From JAIBJN01 sp963842305 (GTDB lineage Bacteria > Actinomycetota > Thermoleophilia > Gaiellales > Gaiellaceae): a stretch of 64,000 nt of DNA. The stretch's first letter is position 1; each line of letters opens with the position of its first letter. Both the position numbers and the translations under genes were made by a program. Positions 26,144 to 34,490 of this stretch are shown here, piece after piece. The notes under the pieces are model-generated. The model was not told where the DNA came from and ran no database searches. It saw only the letters and a list, made by a program, of their open reading frames with translations. Location of the stretch: the NCBI GenBank assembly GCA_963842305.1, contig CAWJFW010000002.1, forward strand, positions 62,001-126,000. The letters are read 5' to 3'.

Positions 26144-26216
26144 GCCGGAGTAGCTCAGCTGGTAGAGCAACCGCCTTGTAAGCGGTAGGTCGTGGGTTCG
26201 AGTCCCTCCTCCGGCT
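26144..26216 (+). tRNA. tRNA-Thr(TGT)
   Basis: A full cloverleaf can be drawn: acceptor GCCGGAG/CTCCGGC with discriminator T, D-arm GCTC/GAGC, anticodon stem ACCGC/GCGGT with loop CTTGTAA (anticodon TGT), and T-loop TTCGAGT. The T stem has one U-U mismatch. CCA is not encoded. It follows sigH by 31 bases. Confidence 0.95.
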
Positions 26217-26330
26217 CTAACGTCCGGCAACCTCGACCGGCTGCACGGCGCATGCCCATGTCGGCCGGCGGATCGTCTCAGACCGCATAAACGCAGGAAT
26301 TCGCGCCTTCGCAGCCTCGTTTAAGAGGGT

Positions 26331-26591
26331 GTGATGCGAACGATCAATGACATCCGGGACGAGCTCGAGCGAGCCGTCGCACGTCGCGCCGAGCTCTGGC
26401 ACGAGCTCAACGACGGCGTCGACCCGGCCAAGTCGGCCGAGGCCGCCGAGCTCTCGAGGCAGATCGACGAGCTGTGGGCGGAGTCGCGCGCACTGCGTGC
26501 GTACGACCGCTTCGGCCCGTCGGATGCCATCCGTGCCCGCGCGCGAGCCGAAGAGCGGCTCGAGCGTGATTCGCGACTCAAGGCCGCCTGA
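26331..26591 (+). CDS. small coiled-coil protein
   Basis: The 86-residue (or 85, from ATG 26334) highly charged helical protein has heptad-like spacing throughout (RDELERAVARRAELWHEL, then LSRQIDELWAESRAL). Codon use matches neighbours, and a strong hairpin terminator follows 11 bases after the stop, which supports a real transcription unit. I recognise no family. Confidence 0.6.
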   Translation: MMRTINDIRDELERAVARRAELWHELNDGVDPAKSAEAAELSRQIDELWAESRALRAYDRFGPSDAIRARARAEERLERDSRLKAA

Positions 26592-26602
26592 CGGGCGGCA
26601 CC

Positions 26603-26628
26603 GAGAAGGCGGCTTAGGCCGCCTTCTC
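26603..26628 (+). terminator. rho-independent terminator, shared hairpin
   Basis: A perfect 11-bp stem GAGAAGGCGGC/GCCGCCTTCTC with TTAG loop is followed by CTCTT. The loop and one arm also encode the last residues and stop of the convergent Zn-ribbon gene. Confidence 0.75.
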
Positions 26629-26862
26629 CTCTTGGGGGGAGACGCGGTCGGCCGCGAGCGGCATCAGGTAGCCGCAGCGGGTGCACACGACGACGATAAC
26701 CGGGATCGAGTCCTTGCCGCCGTTGGACGACGCAAGATCGCAGGGCTCCTGCCCGACGCCGAGCTGGTCCACCGCCTTGCACAGCGGGCAGGAGACCGCG
26801 TAGCGAGCCAGGTGTTCCTCGACGACGGCGACGTCGACGCCGGCGGCCGCAGGTTTCGCCAT
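26614..26862 (-). CDS. small zinc-ribbon protein
   Basis: The 82-residue protein from the ATG at 26862 has two Cys pairs: SCPLC near residue 30 and VCTRCGY about 30 residues later, plausibly binding one zinc. An acidic/alanine tail follows. The open frame extends far upstream to 27822 only as an antisense shadow of the CDF gene. Its stop lies within the terminator hairpin of the convergent small gene. Function unknown. Confidence 0.65.
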   Translation of the reverse strand: MAKPAAAGVDVAVVEEHLARYAVSCPLCKAVDQLGVGQEPCDLASSNGGKDSIPVIVVVCTRCGYLMPLAADRVSPQEEKAA

Positions 26863-26958
26863 GCTCCGGACCGTAGCGGCGTCCCTGCACGCGGTCATTC
26901 CCCCGTTCGGGGAGCGATGACAAGAGTCAACAGTCGAGGACGAGCAACAATACGAACG

Positions 26959-27885
26959 ATGCACAGCCACCCCGACCACACCGCCGTGAGCGAAACCGCC
27001 GACCGGAGGCTGCTCGCGCTCTCGCTGGCCCTCCTCCTCGGCTTCATGGTGGCCGAGGTCGTCTTCGGCATCGTCGCGCGCTCGCTGGCCCTGCTTGCCG
27101 ACGCCGGCCACATGCTGACCGATGCGGCCGCGCTCGGCCTGGCGCTGGTCGCGGCATCGCTGGCCGCGCGGCCGGCCGGCGGGCGCTGGACGTTCGGCTT
27201 CGGCCGGGTCGAGATCCTCGCGGCGCAGATCAATGGGCTCACCCTCCTCCTCTTCGGGGTCTGGATCGTCTACGAGGCCATCCGAAGGCTTCTGGAGCCG
27301 CCCGAGGTCGACGCCGGAGTCGTCGCCGTGGTCGCGGTGGTAGGGATCCTGGTGAACCTGGCGGTGGTCGCGCTGCTCTCCCGAGCGCGGAGGCAGAGCC
27401 TCAACGTCCGCGGTGCCTATCTCCATATCGCCACCGACCTTGCCGCCTTCGTCGGGACCGGGGTCGCGGCCGTACTGATCCTTCTCACGGGTTGGAATCG
27501 CCTCGACCCGATCGCCTCGCTCCTGGTTGCCGGCCTGATGTTCGCCGCCGCGTGGACGCTCCTGCGCGAGTCGGGGCGCATCTTCCTTGAAGGGGCTCCG
27601 GCATCCGCTGCTCCGGCCGACGTCGGGCCGGCGATCGTGGGCCATCAGGGAGTCGTGGAGACCCACGACCTGCACGTCTGGACGGTCACCGACGGCTTTC
27701 CGGCCCTCTCCGCGCACGTCCTGGTCCAGCCCGGCGCCGACTGCCATCGGATCCGCCTCGAGCTCGAAGCCCTCCTCCACGAGCGGTTCGGAATCGACCA
27801 CACCACGCTGCAGGTGGAGCACGTCGGCACGGACCGCGGGCTCGAGATCACCCGCTCGGGCTCCCGGGGCGACTTGCTAGCCTGA
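26959..27885 (+). CDS. CDF-family divalent cation exporter (CzcD-like)
   Basis: The 308-residue six-helix transporter exports Zn2+ or a related metal by proton antiport. The N-terminus is His-rich (MHSHPDH). TM2 has ADAGHMLTDA and TM5 has LHIATDLAAF, giving the HD-HD type metal site usual for zinc. A cytoplasmic C-terminal domain contains DLHVWTVTDG. The ATG is at 26959. secG follows after 4 bases. Confidence 0.9.
   Translation: MHSHPDHTAVSETADRRLLALSLALLLGFMVAEVVFGIVARSLALLADAGHMLTDAAALGLALVAASLAARPAGGRWTFGFGRVEILAAQINGLTLLLFGVWIVYEAIRRLLEPPEVDAGVVAVVAVVGILVNLAVVALLSRARRQSLNVRGAYLHIATDLAAFVGTGVAAVLILLTGWNRLDPIASLLVAGLMFAAAWTLLRESGRIFLEGAPASAAPADVGPAIVGHQGVVETHDLHVWTVTDGFPALSAHVLVQPGADCHRIRLELEALLHERFGIDHTTLQVEHVGTDRGLEITRSGSRGDLLA
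27878..27883 (+). promoter_or_regulatory. -10 box of secG
   Basis: TAGCCT overlaps the CDF stop and lies 6 bases before the secG GTG, consistent with an extra leaderless promoter. Confidence 0.4.
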
Positions 27886-27889
27886 TCGC

Positions 27890-28111
27890 GTGCTCGGGCT
27901 CTTCGCAGTCATCCAGGTTCTGCTCTCAGTCGCCCTCATCGGCCTCGTGCTCATGCACTCGGGGCGCGACACCGGTTTCGGGGGCATGGGCTTCACACCC
28001 GCTTCGCAGGGCGGACAGCACATCGTCGAGCGAAACCTGACCCGCCTGACCGTTCTCGTGGCGCTTCTGTTCGCCGCGAACACGGTCGTGCTCTTCTACC
28101 AGTTCGACTAG
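27890..28111 (+). CDS. secG: SecG subunit of the protein translocase
   Basis: The 73-residue protein has two membrane helices (about 4-22 and 50-68) flanking the conserved loop with HSGRDTGFGGMGF. SecG joins SecY and SecE to aid preprotein export. The GTG at 27890 is 4 bases after the CDF stop. Its 3' end overlaps by four bases the convergent MoaD-like gene. Confidence 0.93.
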   Translation: MLGLFAVIQVLLSVALIGLVLMHSGRDTGFGGMGFTPASQGGQHIVERNLTRLTVLVALLFAANTVVLFYQFD

Positions 28112-28371
28112 CTGCCGCCGCCGGCGATCGCGGCTACGAGCCTGACCTCCTCGTTGCCGACAAGCCTCGTGGCCAGCCCGTCGCGGTCTCGCATGTCGAC
28201 TCCGTCAACGTAGACGTTCACCAGCGCGCGGAGCTCCCCGTGCTCGTCGAAGACCAGATTCGACACCGGAAGCGCACGCAGTGCCTCGCCAACGGACTCG
28301 GCCTCCGACTCGAAGCGGCTTCGGCCCCCGGCCTCGGATGCGAGGAGCGATGGGAGGAGAACTACGGCCAC
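28108..28371 (-). CDS. MoaD/ThiS-like ubiquitin-fold protein
   Basis: The 87-residue beta-grasp protein has the expected VVLLPSLL first strand, an internal NVYVDGVDMR and a C-terminus AAIAGGGS. The Gly-Gly that would be adenylated is near but not exactly at the end (two residues follow), so it may need processing or be non-canonical. It overlaps the BNR-propeller gene by 10 bases and is cotranscribed with it. Confidence 0.75.
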   Translation of the reverse strand: MAVVLLPSLLASEAGGRSRFESEAESVGEALRALPVSNLVFDEHGELRALVNVYVDGVDMRDRDGLATRLVGNEEVRLVAAIAGGGS

Positions 28372-29438
28372 TCGCCGGCTTCCACCGAGAGGATCGGCGG
28401 GAGCTGGGCGACGGCTTCATGCCACGTCTCCCCGGCATCCGGGGAGACGAAGAGCGATCCGCTCTGCGTTCCGAGGTAGATGCCGGGCGGGTCCAGGCGA
28501 TCGGAGGAGAACCCTTCGCGCATCACCGCTCCCCAGGCACGTTGCGGCAGCCCCTCGCTGAGGAGATCCCAGGACACGCCCTTGTTTCGCGTCCGGTAGA
28601 CGCCGAGGCGCCCGTCCGGCGTCACGCGGTTTTCGGAGCTCTCCTCCGGGACGACGAACGCAGTGTCCGGATCCCGGTGGTCGAGTGCCAGCGGGAAGCC
28701 AAAACCGCTCGGAAGCCCGTTGTTCTCGAGCCGCTCCCAGGACTCGCCGCGGTCGTCTGATCGGTAGACGCCGCAGTGGTTCTGCTGCCAGAGCCGCTCC
28801 GGCCGGCTCGGGTGGACGAGCACCTTGTGTACGCACTGGCCCAAATCGGGGAAGGGATCGGGGAGGAATTCAGCTGCGGTTCCGCGGTTCGCCGGCGCGA
28901 ACGTCTCTCCGCCGTCGTCGCTGCGGAAGACGCCGGCTGCCGAGATGCCGACGTACATGCGCTCGGGCTCGTCGGGATCCAGCGCGATCGAGTGGCAGCA
29001 CATGCCGCCGGCTCCCGGGTTCCACCGATCGCGGGTCTCGTGACGGACGATCCCGTCCACGGCCTGCCAGCTGTCGCCTGCGTCGTCCGTGCGGAAGAGA
29101 ACCCCCGGGGCGGCGCCCAGCCAGAGCCGACCATCTTCGCCCGGCCGTCCCGGCTCGACGTGCCAGGTCTTCTCCAGGGTGAGGCCGGTGTCCTCGGGGA
29201 GGCCCAACTCCTCCGCCCGCGTCCAACTCTCGCCGCGGTCGAGCGAGCGGTGGACGGTCGCTCCGTAGACGTCGCTGTTCGTCGCCGCGTAGATCGTCCC
29301 GTCGCGCGGGTCGACGACGGCGTGGAAGATCGACCACCCGGTGAGAAAAGGGCCGGAGAGCTCCCACCTGTCCCGGCCCTCGTCGCTCTCCAGGAGGAAG
29401 AGCCCCTTGCGCGTACCGGCGAGGACAAAGGCGCCCAC
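28362..29438 (-). CDS. BNR/sialidase-like beta-propeller protein
   Basis: The 358-residue soluble propeller has repeated SxDxGxxW blades: RSLDRGESW, RTDDAGDSW, RSDDGGETF, RSDDRGESW and SPDAGETW. There is no signal peptide. Such proteins are often labelled exo-alpha-sialidase but lack clear sialidase catalytic residues, and resemble Ycf48/sortilin-type propellers. It is coupled to the MoaD-like gene. Function unknown. Confidence 0.85.
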   Translation of the reverse strand: MGAFVLAGTRKGLFLLESDEGRDRWELSGPFLTGWSIFHAVVDPRDGTIYAATNSDVYGATVHRSLDRGESWTRAEELGLPEDTGLTLEKTWHVEPGRPGEDGRLWLGAAPGVLFRTDDAGDSWQAVDGIVRHETRDRWNPGAGGMCCHSIALDPDEPERMYVGISAAGVFRSDDGGETFAPANRGTAAEFLPDPFPDLGQCVHKVLVHPSRPERLWQQNHCGVYRSDDRGESWERLENNGLPSGFGFPLALDHRDPDTAFVVPEESSENRVTPDGRLGVYRTRNKGVSWDLLSEGLPQRAWGAVMREGFSSDRLDPPGIYLGTQSGSLFVSPDAGETWHEAVAQLPPILSVEAGEWP

Positions 29439-29487
29439 GGTGCGATTATCCCAGGCTTCGCCGCGGGCGAGTCGCCGCCGCGGCGCC

Positions 29488-30852
29488 TCAGAGCCCCGGC
29501 CCGGACCCCGTGCCGACGATCGTGAACGCCTCGGTCGCCACCGCGGGCACGAGTGTGGCGTACGGGTAGCGCTCGTCGTAGAAGTCGCTGCGGTTCACCA
29601 GCGTCACGTCCTCGGTCAGGCCCAGGAGCCCGGCAACCAGGGCCGGGAACGAGGTCGTGAAGCGGAGATTGACCACCGGCGTCGTCACCTTCCCTCCCTC
29701 GACGCGGAACGTACCGTCGCGGGTCATGCCGGTGATGATTCCCTCCCGCGGATCGACCACACCCAGGTAGTGAAGGCGCGTGACGTAGATGCCGTCGCCG
29801 ACGCGCTCGGCAAGCTCGTCCATCGAGGCAGCGTCTCCGCCGGCCATCGAAAGGTTGAACGGGATCGGCCCGAACGCTTGATCCGGAGGCGCGAGCGCGT
29901 GTCCGGTGGAGACCTTCGCGTCGCCCGCCTGCTTGGCGGTGCGGCGATCCCAGACGACGTCGCGAGCGACGCCTTCCTCGACCATCAAAACGCGCTGCTT
30001 GGGAACGCCCTCGAGGTCGAATGCCTTGGGGTAGGTGTGAGGGTCGAGGCCCTCGTCCGAGAGGGTGAAGCGTTCGTCGAAGAGCTTCTCCCCGAGCCTC
30101 CCGGACAGATAGCTGCGTCCCTCGAGGAGCGCGAGCGCGTTGAGCGAGGTAAACGCGAAGTAGAAGAGGAGCTCCGAGATCGCGTACGGCTCGAGCACCG
30201 CGCGGAAGGTCTGCGGCTCGATCGGCGTCGCGCCGTGGGTCCGCGCGGCCTTCTCGGCTGCCTCGCGCGCGACTGCGGCCGGATCGAGGTCCGACGCGCG
30301 CCACGACGTCGCTTCCGCGTATCCCGAAGCCTCGTCCGAGGCGGCGAGCGCGAGCACGCTTGCATCGGTCATGGCCTGCGAGACGGCGAGGCCGGTCGTC
30401 GACGCGACCGCAACTTCGGTGGCTCCGCTCGTGTAGTAGCCGAAGAGCCCGAGGTCCGGCGCGGCGGCGATCGCCGCCGCGGCCGCCTCCGCCTGGTCCT
30501 CCGGGGACAACGCGGCCGTGGACTCGTCGTACCCCCCGACCTCGGGAACGGGCGCCGGCTCCTGGAGGCCCGCGAAGCCCGGGTCGGCGGGCGAGCTGTC
30601 GGCTGCGTCGGCCGCGTGGCGCGCGACCTCCGCAAGCCCCTCGTCGTCGGTCCGGTTCGTCCGCGCGCACCCGACGCGTCCGTCGCGGACGACCCGAAGC
30701 GTGACGGTCTCGTCGCGGATCAGCGTGGGCTGGTGAACGGCGGACGCGGCGTAGCGGGCGAAGCCCGAGCTCTCGACGTGGACGGAGGCGTCCGCCTCGT
30801 CGCCCTCGACGGCTCGGACGGCGCGTTCGGCGAGCTCGAGCGCCCGGCTCAC
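29488..30852 (-). CDS. tldE: TldE/PmbA metalloprotease-like subunit
   Basis: The 454-residue protein has the TldE/PmbA fold: an N-terminal region with ARYAASAVHQPTL, the AxxTGLAVSQ central segment, GITGMTRDGTF and a C-terminal SFPALVAGLLG. It lacks the protease HExxxH motif, as expected of TldE. It partners TldD in a heterodimeric peptidase that trims unfolded or modified peptides (microcin, CcdA). The GTG at 30852 overlaps the tldD stop. Confidence 0.9.
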   Translation of the reverse strand: MSRALELAERAVRAVEGDEADASVHVESSGFARYAASAVHQPTLIRDETVTLRVVRDGRVGCARTNRTDDEGLAEVARHAADAADSSPADPGFAGLQEPAPVPEVGGYDESTAALSPEDQAEAAAAAIAAAPDLGLFGYYTSGATEVAVASTTGLAVSQAMTDASVLALAASDEASGYAEATSWRASDLDPAAVAREAAEKAARTHGATPIEPQTFRAVLEPYAISELLFYFAFTSLNALALLEGRSYLSGRLGEKLFDERFTLSDEGLDPHTYPKAFDLEGVPKQRVLMVEEGVARDVVWDRRTAKQAGDAKVSTGHALAPPDQAFGPIPFNLSMAGGDAASMDELAERVGDGIYVTRLHYLGVVDPREGIITGMTRDGTFRVEGGKVTTPVVNLRFTTSFPALVAGLLGLTEDVTLVNRSDFYDERYPYATLVPAVATEAFTIVGTGSGPGL

Positions 30853-32291
30853 GATCGAACTCCCACCTGGACGTCGCGAAAGCGCGCGGGCGAGGTGCCG
30901 TGCGAGACGTGCGCGTGCTGGCCGGGCTGGCCCTTCCCGCAGTTGGTCAGGCCGAACATCGTCCACTCCTCCGGGCCCGCGACGGCGTCGAGCCTCCCCC
31001 AGAACTCCGGCGTGACGCCCATGTACGTCGGGTCGCGCAGCATCCGGCCGAGCTTGCCCTTCTTGATCTCCCAGGCGACCTGCGTTCCGAACTGGAAGTT
31101 GAGCCGCTTGTCGTCGATCGACCAGCTCTTGTTCGTGCACAGATAGAGGCCGTCGTCCACGTCGGCGAGCAGGTCCTCCAGGCTCCCGGAACCCGGCTCC
31201 AGATGCAGATTCGTCATGCGGACGAGTGGCATGCGGCTCCAGTTGTCGGCCCGCATCGACCCGCCGAGGTCGCGCCCGATCAGCGCCGCCGTCTCCCGCG
31301 AGGCGAGGAAGCCGGTGAGCAGCCCGCCCTCGACGACCGGCTGCCGGCGGGCGGGCGAGCCTTCGTCGTCCCAGCCGAAGGTCCCCAGGCCGAGTGGCGT
31401 CGTGGGATCGGCCGTGATGTTCATGTGCTCGGAGCCGTAGCGCAGGCTCCCGAGGTCGCCGGCCTTGATGAAGCTCGTGCCCGCGTACGCAGCCTCGGTG
31501 CCGTAGACACGATCGAGCTCGGTCGGGTGACCCACCGACTCGTGCACCTGCAGGACCATCTGTTCGGGATCGACGACGATTGTCGTGACGCCGGACGGGC
31601 AGACGGGGGCCGTCAGGAGCGCCGCTGCCTCCTCGCCGACCCGCGGCGCCTGGCGGTCGAGGCCGAGGTCCTCGACGAACGCCCAGCCGGCCTGGCCGCT
31701 CGAGCCGCCGTGCGCGCTCGGATAGCTCCGGTTCTGAACGCGGCCGTCGTCCGACACCGCGAGCGCGTCGATCCCGCCGCCGCACTCCACGAAACGCTGG
31801 GTGACGTCGGCGCCCTCCGAGGAGCGGAACACGCGAAGCTCGCGCATCGCCCGCACCGACGCCTCGGTGATCTTCACCTCGGGACGTCGCATGCCCTCCT
31901 CGGCGCGCAGGCAGAGCGCGATCTTCTCGTCCAGCGGAACCTCCACGGGGTCGCGCTCCGTCGAGGCCGAGTAGTCGCCGGAAGCGACTGGGAGGGGGGT
32001 CAGCTCGACGCGCGCACGCGCACGCGAGGCGCTCGCCCGGGCGAAGGCCACGGCTCGAGCGGCGGCGTCGCGAGCCCCGTCCTGAGACAGCCGCGGGTCA
32101 CCGGCGAAGCCCCAGGCGCCGTCGACGAGCACGCGCACGCCGACTCCCTCGCTCTCGGAGTCCGAGACGGAGTCGACCTCGCCGTTCTTCGTCGCGACGA
32201 GCTGCGCCCGGCGCTGGACCACCCGCGAATCTGCATAGTCGGCCCCGGCGGTGACCGCTGCGTCGATGGCGTGTCCTGCAATGTCCTGCAC
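30849..32291 (-). CDS. tldD: TldD metalloprotease subunit
   Basis: The 480-residue zinc peptidase subunit has HESVGH at residues 250-255 (HExxxH). The N-terminal domain has the Ser/Arg-rich TldD pattern and the C-terminus contains NCGKGQPGQHAHVSHG. It pairs with TldE, encoded immediately downstream with a 4-base overlap. TldD/E mature some ribosomal peptides; no precursor is visible here. The start is GTG at 32291. Confidence 0.92.
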   Translation of the reverse strand: MQDIAGHAIDAAVTAGADYADSRVVQRRAQLVATKNGEVDSVSDSESEGVGVRVLVDGAWGFAGDPRLSQDGARDAAARAVAFARASASRARARVELTPLPVASGDYSASTERDPVEVPLDEKIALCLRAEEGMRRPEVKITEASVRAMRELRVFRSSEGADVTQRFVECGGGIDALAVSDDGRVQNRSYPSAHGGSSGQAGWAFVEDLGLDRQAPRVGEEAAALLTAPVCPSGVTTIVVDPEQMVLQVHESVGHPTELDRVYGTEAAYAGTSFIKAGDLGSLRYGSEHMNITADPTTPLGLGTFGWDDEGSPARRQPVVEGGLLTGFLASRETAALIGRDLGGSMRADNWSRMPLVRMTNLHLEPGSGSLEDLLADVDDGLYLCTNKSWSIDDKRLNFQFGTQVAWEIKKGKLGRMLRDPTYMGVTPEFWGRLDAVAGPEEWTMFGLTNCGKGQPGQHAHVSHGTSPARFRDVQVGVRS

Positions 32292-32334
32292 GGCCGCCGT
32301 ACATTACTGACGTCGAAGCGGGGTGGGGCGAGGC

Positions 32335-33417
32335 CTAGCGCCAGGCCAGGCCCTCGGTCGAGGCCCGGAGGCTGAACCGGGTCGTCCAGTCCGAGGTGCG
32401 GACGAAGTAGACGTTCCGGTCGTGCCCGGCATAGGCAAGCCAGTCGCCGTCGGGCGACCAGTCGAAGTCGGCCGTTTCGATCGACGATGCCCAGACTCGA
32501 AAGGCATCGCGATCGTAGACCTCGAGGTAGCCGGCGGGGGTGAGCGCGACGTAGTCGCCGGTCGGGTCGGCGAGCGCCGCCGTCCTGCTGTGTGACACGA
32601 GTCCGTTCGCGTAGCCGAGCGAGCGACCGGCCTCGTACGGGGCGATCCATGACGCTCCGCCGGCCTGCAGGACGGCAAGCAGCCGGGACCGACCCAGCCA
32701 GGCGAGCGAGTCGACCGACTCGAGCCGGCGGCCACTCGGTAGAGCTCGCGTGAGCTCGCGCCGCGGGATGTCCGTCTTGAGGCAGTAGGCGCCAGTCCCT
32801 CCGTTTCCGAGCTCAACGGGTGGACTGATGACCACATCCTCGTCGACGCAGCTGCCGCTCCATTCGATCACGCTCTTCGAAAGCGCGAGGCTCAGCGTGC
32901 CGTCAGGCTTGAACGCGGCGGCCGAGCCGGAGAGGAGGAGTCGGCCGGGACTCTTCAGGTCGACGACCTCGAGCAGGCCGTCGTCCGTCCGGCCGGTGTA
33001 CACGGAAAGCGATGGGCTCCAGACAACCTCCCGGCGGGCCGCGCCGTCCCCCTCGGCGGAGACGGTGAACCGGCAGTACGGGGTGCTGGGTCCTTGACCG
33101 AGCTCGAGCTCGGGTAGGTGAAGGGCTCGTAACGGGCGCGCCCTCCCGTCGGAGCAGTCGGGGGCACTGAGATAGAGCGTGCCGCGAACTCCGTTCCGCC
33201 TTAGGCGGTCGGCGAGGCCGGCCCGATCCTCGACCCAAGGGGGCGTTGCCTCTACCAGGTCGACGTCGATCTCGACCCCCGGCGAGGCTTCCGAATCTGG
33301 CGCCGTGGTCCCGGACTGAGACTCGCGTATGGGCCCGCCTCGCAGCGCGTCCACCAGGCCGACCGCGATCAGCGTCGAAAGTCCCAGGACGAGCGCCGGC
33401 GTCAGGAAGCGCCGCAT
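32335..33417 (-). CDS. membrane-anchored beta-propeller-like protein
   Basis: The predicted 360-residue protein starts at ATG 33417 with one membrane anchor (LTPALVLGLSTLIAVGL) and has an extracytoplasmic region with TolB/WD-like repeats (FDWSPDGDWLAYAG and ALADPTGDYVALTPAG). The frame is open to 33657 but that extension would read through tRNA-Leu and the lexA promoter, so it is rejected. Two or more Cys pairs suggest disulfides. Function unknown. Confidence 0.65.
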   Translation of the reverse strand: MRRFLTPALVLGLSTLIAVGLVDALRGGPIRESQSGTTAPDSEASPGVEIDVDLVEATPPWVEDRAGLADRLRRNGVRGTLYLSAPDCSDGRARPLRALHLPELELGQGPSTPYCRFTVSAEGDGAARREVVWSPSLSVYTGRTDDGLLEVVDLKSPGRLLLSGSAAAFKPDGTLSLALSKSVIEWSGSCVDEDVVISPPVELGNGGTGAYCLKTDIPRRELTRALPSGRRLESVDSLAWLGRSRLLAVLQAGGASWIAPYEAGRSLGYANGLVSHSRTAALADPTGDYVALTPAGYLEVYDRDAFRVWASSIETADFDWSPDGDWLAYAGHDRNVYFVRTSDWTTRFSLRASTEGLAWR

Positions 33418-33444
33418 CTCCCTGACGATACGCGTGGACGAGAA

Positions 33445-33464
33445 AGGGCGCCCGCGGGCGCCCT
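33445..33464 (-). terminator. terminator of tRNA-Leu
   Basis: A 20-base palindrome, AGGGCGCCC-GC-GGGCGCCCT, is followed on the minus strand by TTCTC, five bases after the 3' end of tRNA-Leu. Confidence 0.75.
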
Positions 33465-33468
33465 CGCA

Positions 33469-33554
<86 letters not shown>

Positions 33555-33565
33555 GTGACCGGGAA

Positions 33566-33571
33566 AGTGTA
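33566..33571 (-). promoter_or_regulatory. -10 box of tRNA-Leu
   Basis: On the minus strand TACACT lies 11 bases before the mature 5' end of the tRNA. Confidence 0.5.
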
Positions 33572-33586
33572 GCGACTGGAATCGAG

Positions 33587-33615
33587 TTGACTCTGTCCGA
33601 GCCGCGCGCTACCTT
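33587..33615 (+). promoter_or_regulatory. lexA promoter
   Basis: TTGACT (33587-33592), a 17-base spacer and TACCTT (33610-33615) form a good sigma-70-type promoter immediately upstream of the LexA box. Confidence 0.7.
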
Positions 33616-33618
33616 GTA

Positions 33619-33632
33619 CGAACAGATGTTCG
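33619..33632 (+). promoter_or_regulatory. LexA-binding SOS box
   Basis: CGAAC-AGAT-GTTCG matches exactly the Gram-positive (Cheo-type) LexA operator CGAAC-N4-GTTCG. It begins 3 bases after the -10 box, covering the expected transcription start, so LexA should repress its own gene. Confidence 0.9.
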
Positions 33633-33649
33633 ACCAGCGAGGGAGGCAG

Positions 33650-34294
33650 ATGCTCACGCAGCGACAGCGCGAGGTCTACGAGTTCGTCGTCAGCTCCACG
33701 GATTCACACGGATATCCGCCGACCGTGCGCGAGATCGGGGAGGCTGTGGGGCTTGCTTCTCCGTCGACGGTCCACGCCCATCTGGCCAACCTCGAGCGTG
33801 CCGGATACCTGCGCCGCGACCCGACCAAGCCGCGCGCGCTCGAGCTCACGAGGCGCGAGAAGTCGGCCGCCGGAGCGTCCGTCTCGGTGCCGGACGTCGG
33901 CGAGGTGCGGGTGCTTCCGCTCGTCGGCGAGATCGCGGCTGGCGGGCCGCTTCTCGCGGAGGAGAACATCGAGGATCGCCTGGCCGTTCCAGACACGCTC
34001 TCGCGCGGCGGCGAAGAGTTTCTCCTGAAGGTGAAGGGGGAGAGCATGGTCGAGGCCGGGATCCTCGACGGCGACTATGTCGTCGTCCAGCGGCAGCAGA
34101 CCGCGCGGGATGGGGACATCATCGTTGCGCTGGCCGGTCAGGACGAAGCCGCCGACGAGGCGACCGTGAAGCGCTTCTTCCGCGAAAAGGGCCGAGTGCG
34201 CCTTCAGCCCGAGAACTCGACGATGGAGCCGCTCTACCCGGAGCACGTGAGCGTTCTCGGCAAGGTCGTCGGTGTGTTCCGGAGGGTGGACTGA
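33650..34294 (+). CDS. lexA: LexA repressor
   Basis: The 214-residue SOS repressor has an N-terminal winged HTH (residues 1-65, REIGEAVGLASPSTVHAHL), an Ala97-Gly98 self-cleavage site, catalytic Ser132 in GESMVEAG and Lys174 in ATVKRF. The ATG at 33650 with GGGAGG upstream is the right start; a longer frame to 33587 would overlap the promoter and operator. A small Zn-ribbon gene follows after 4 bases. Confidence 0.97.
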   Translation: MLTQRQREVYEFVVSSTDSHGYPPTVREIGEAVGLASPSTVHAHLANLERAGYLRRDPTKPRALELTRREKSAAGASVSVPDVGEVRVLPLVGEIAAGGPLLAEENIEDRLAVPDTLSRGGEEFLLKVKGESMVEAGILDGDYVVVQRQQTARDGDIIVALAGQDEAADEATVKRFFREKGRVRLQPENSTMEPLYPEHVSVLGKVVGVFRRVD

Positions 34295-34298
34295 CGCG

Positions 34299-34490
34299 AT
34301 GGACGTGGTCACGCTCAACCGCACGCTCGACCAGGAGCTGATGGCGCTCATGCGCGGCGCGAGCCTCGAGTGCCCTGCGTGCGGCGAGTTCGTCCTCCAT
34401 GACGCCGGCGAGATCGCGTGCCCGGAGTGCGGCTCCGGGTTCAGAAGGGCTGGCGCGGCAACGCTACACTTGGGAGCGCAGGCCGGGTGA
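34299..34490 (+). CDS. small zinc-ribbon protein after lexA
   Basis: The 63-residue protein has an N-terminal helix (LNRTLDQELMALMRG) and a CPAC...CPEC zinc ribbon, followed by a short tail. It is likely cotranscribed with lexA. Its last 13 bases, including the stop, overlap the 5' end of rnpB. Function unknown; nucleic-acid binding is possible. Confidence 0.6.
   Translation: MDVVTLNRTLDQELMALMRGASLECPACGEFVLHDAGEIACPECGSGFRRAGAATLHLGAQAG

Noticed and set aside
33587..33649. Longer LexA from 33587
   Set aside because: It contains the promoter and LexA box; ATG 33650 has a proper ribosome-binding site and begins the HTH.
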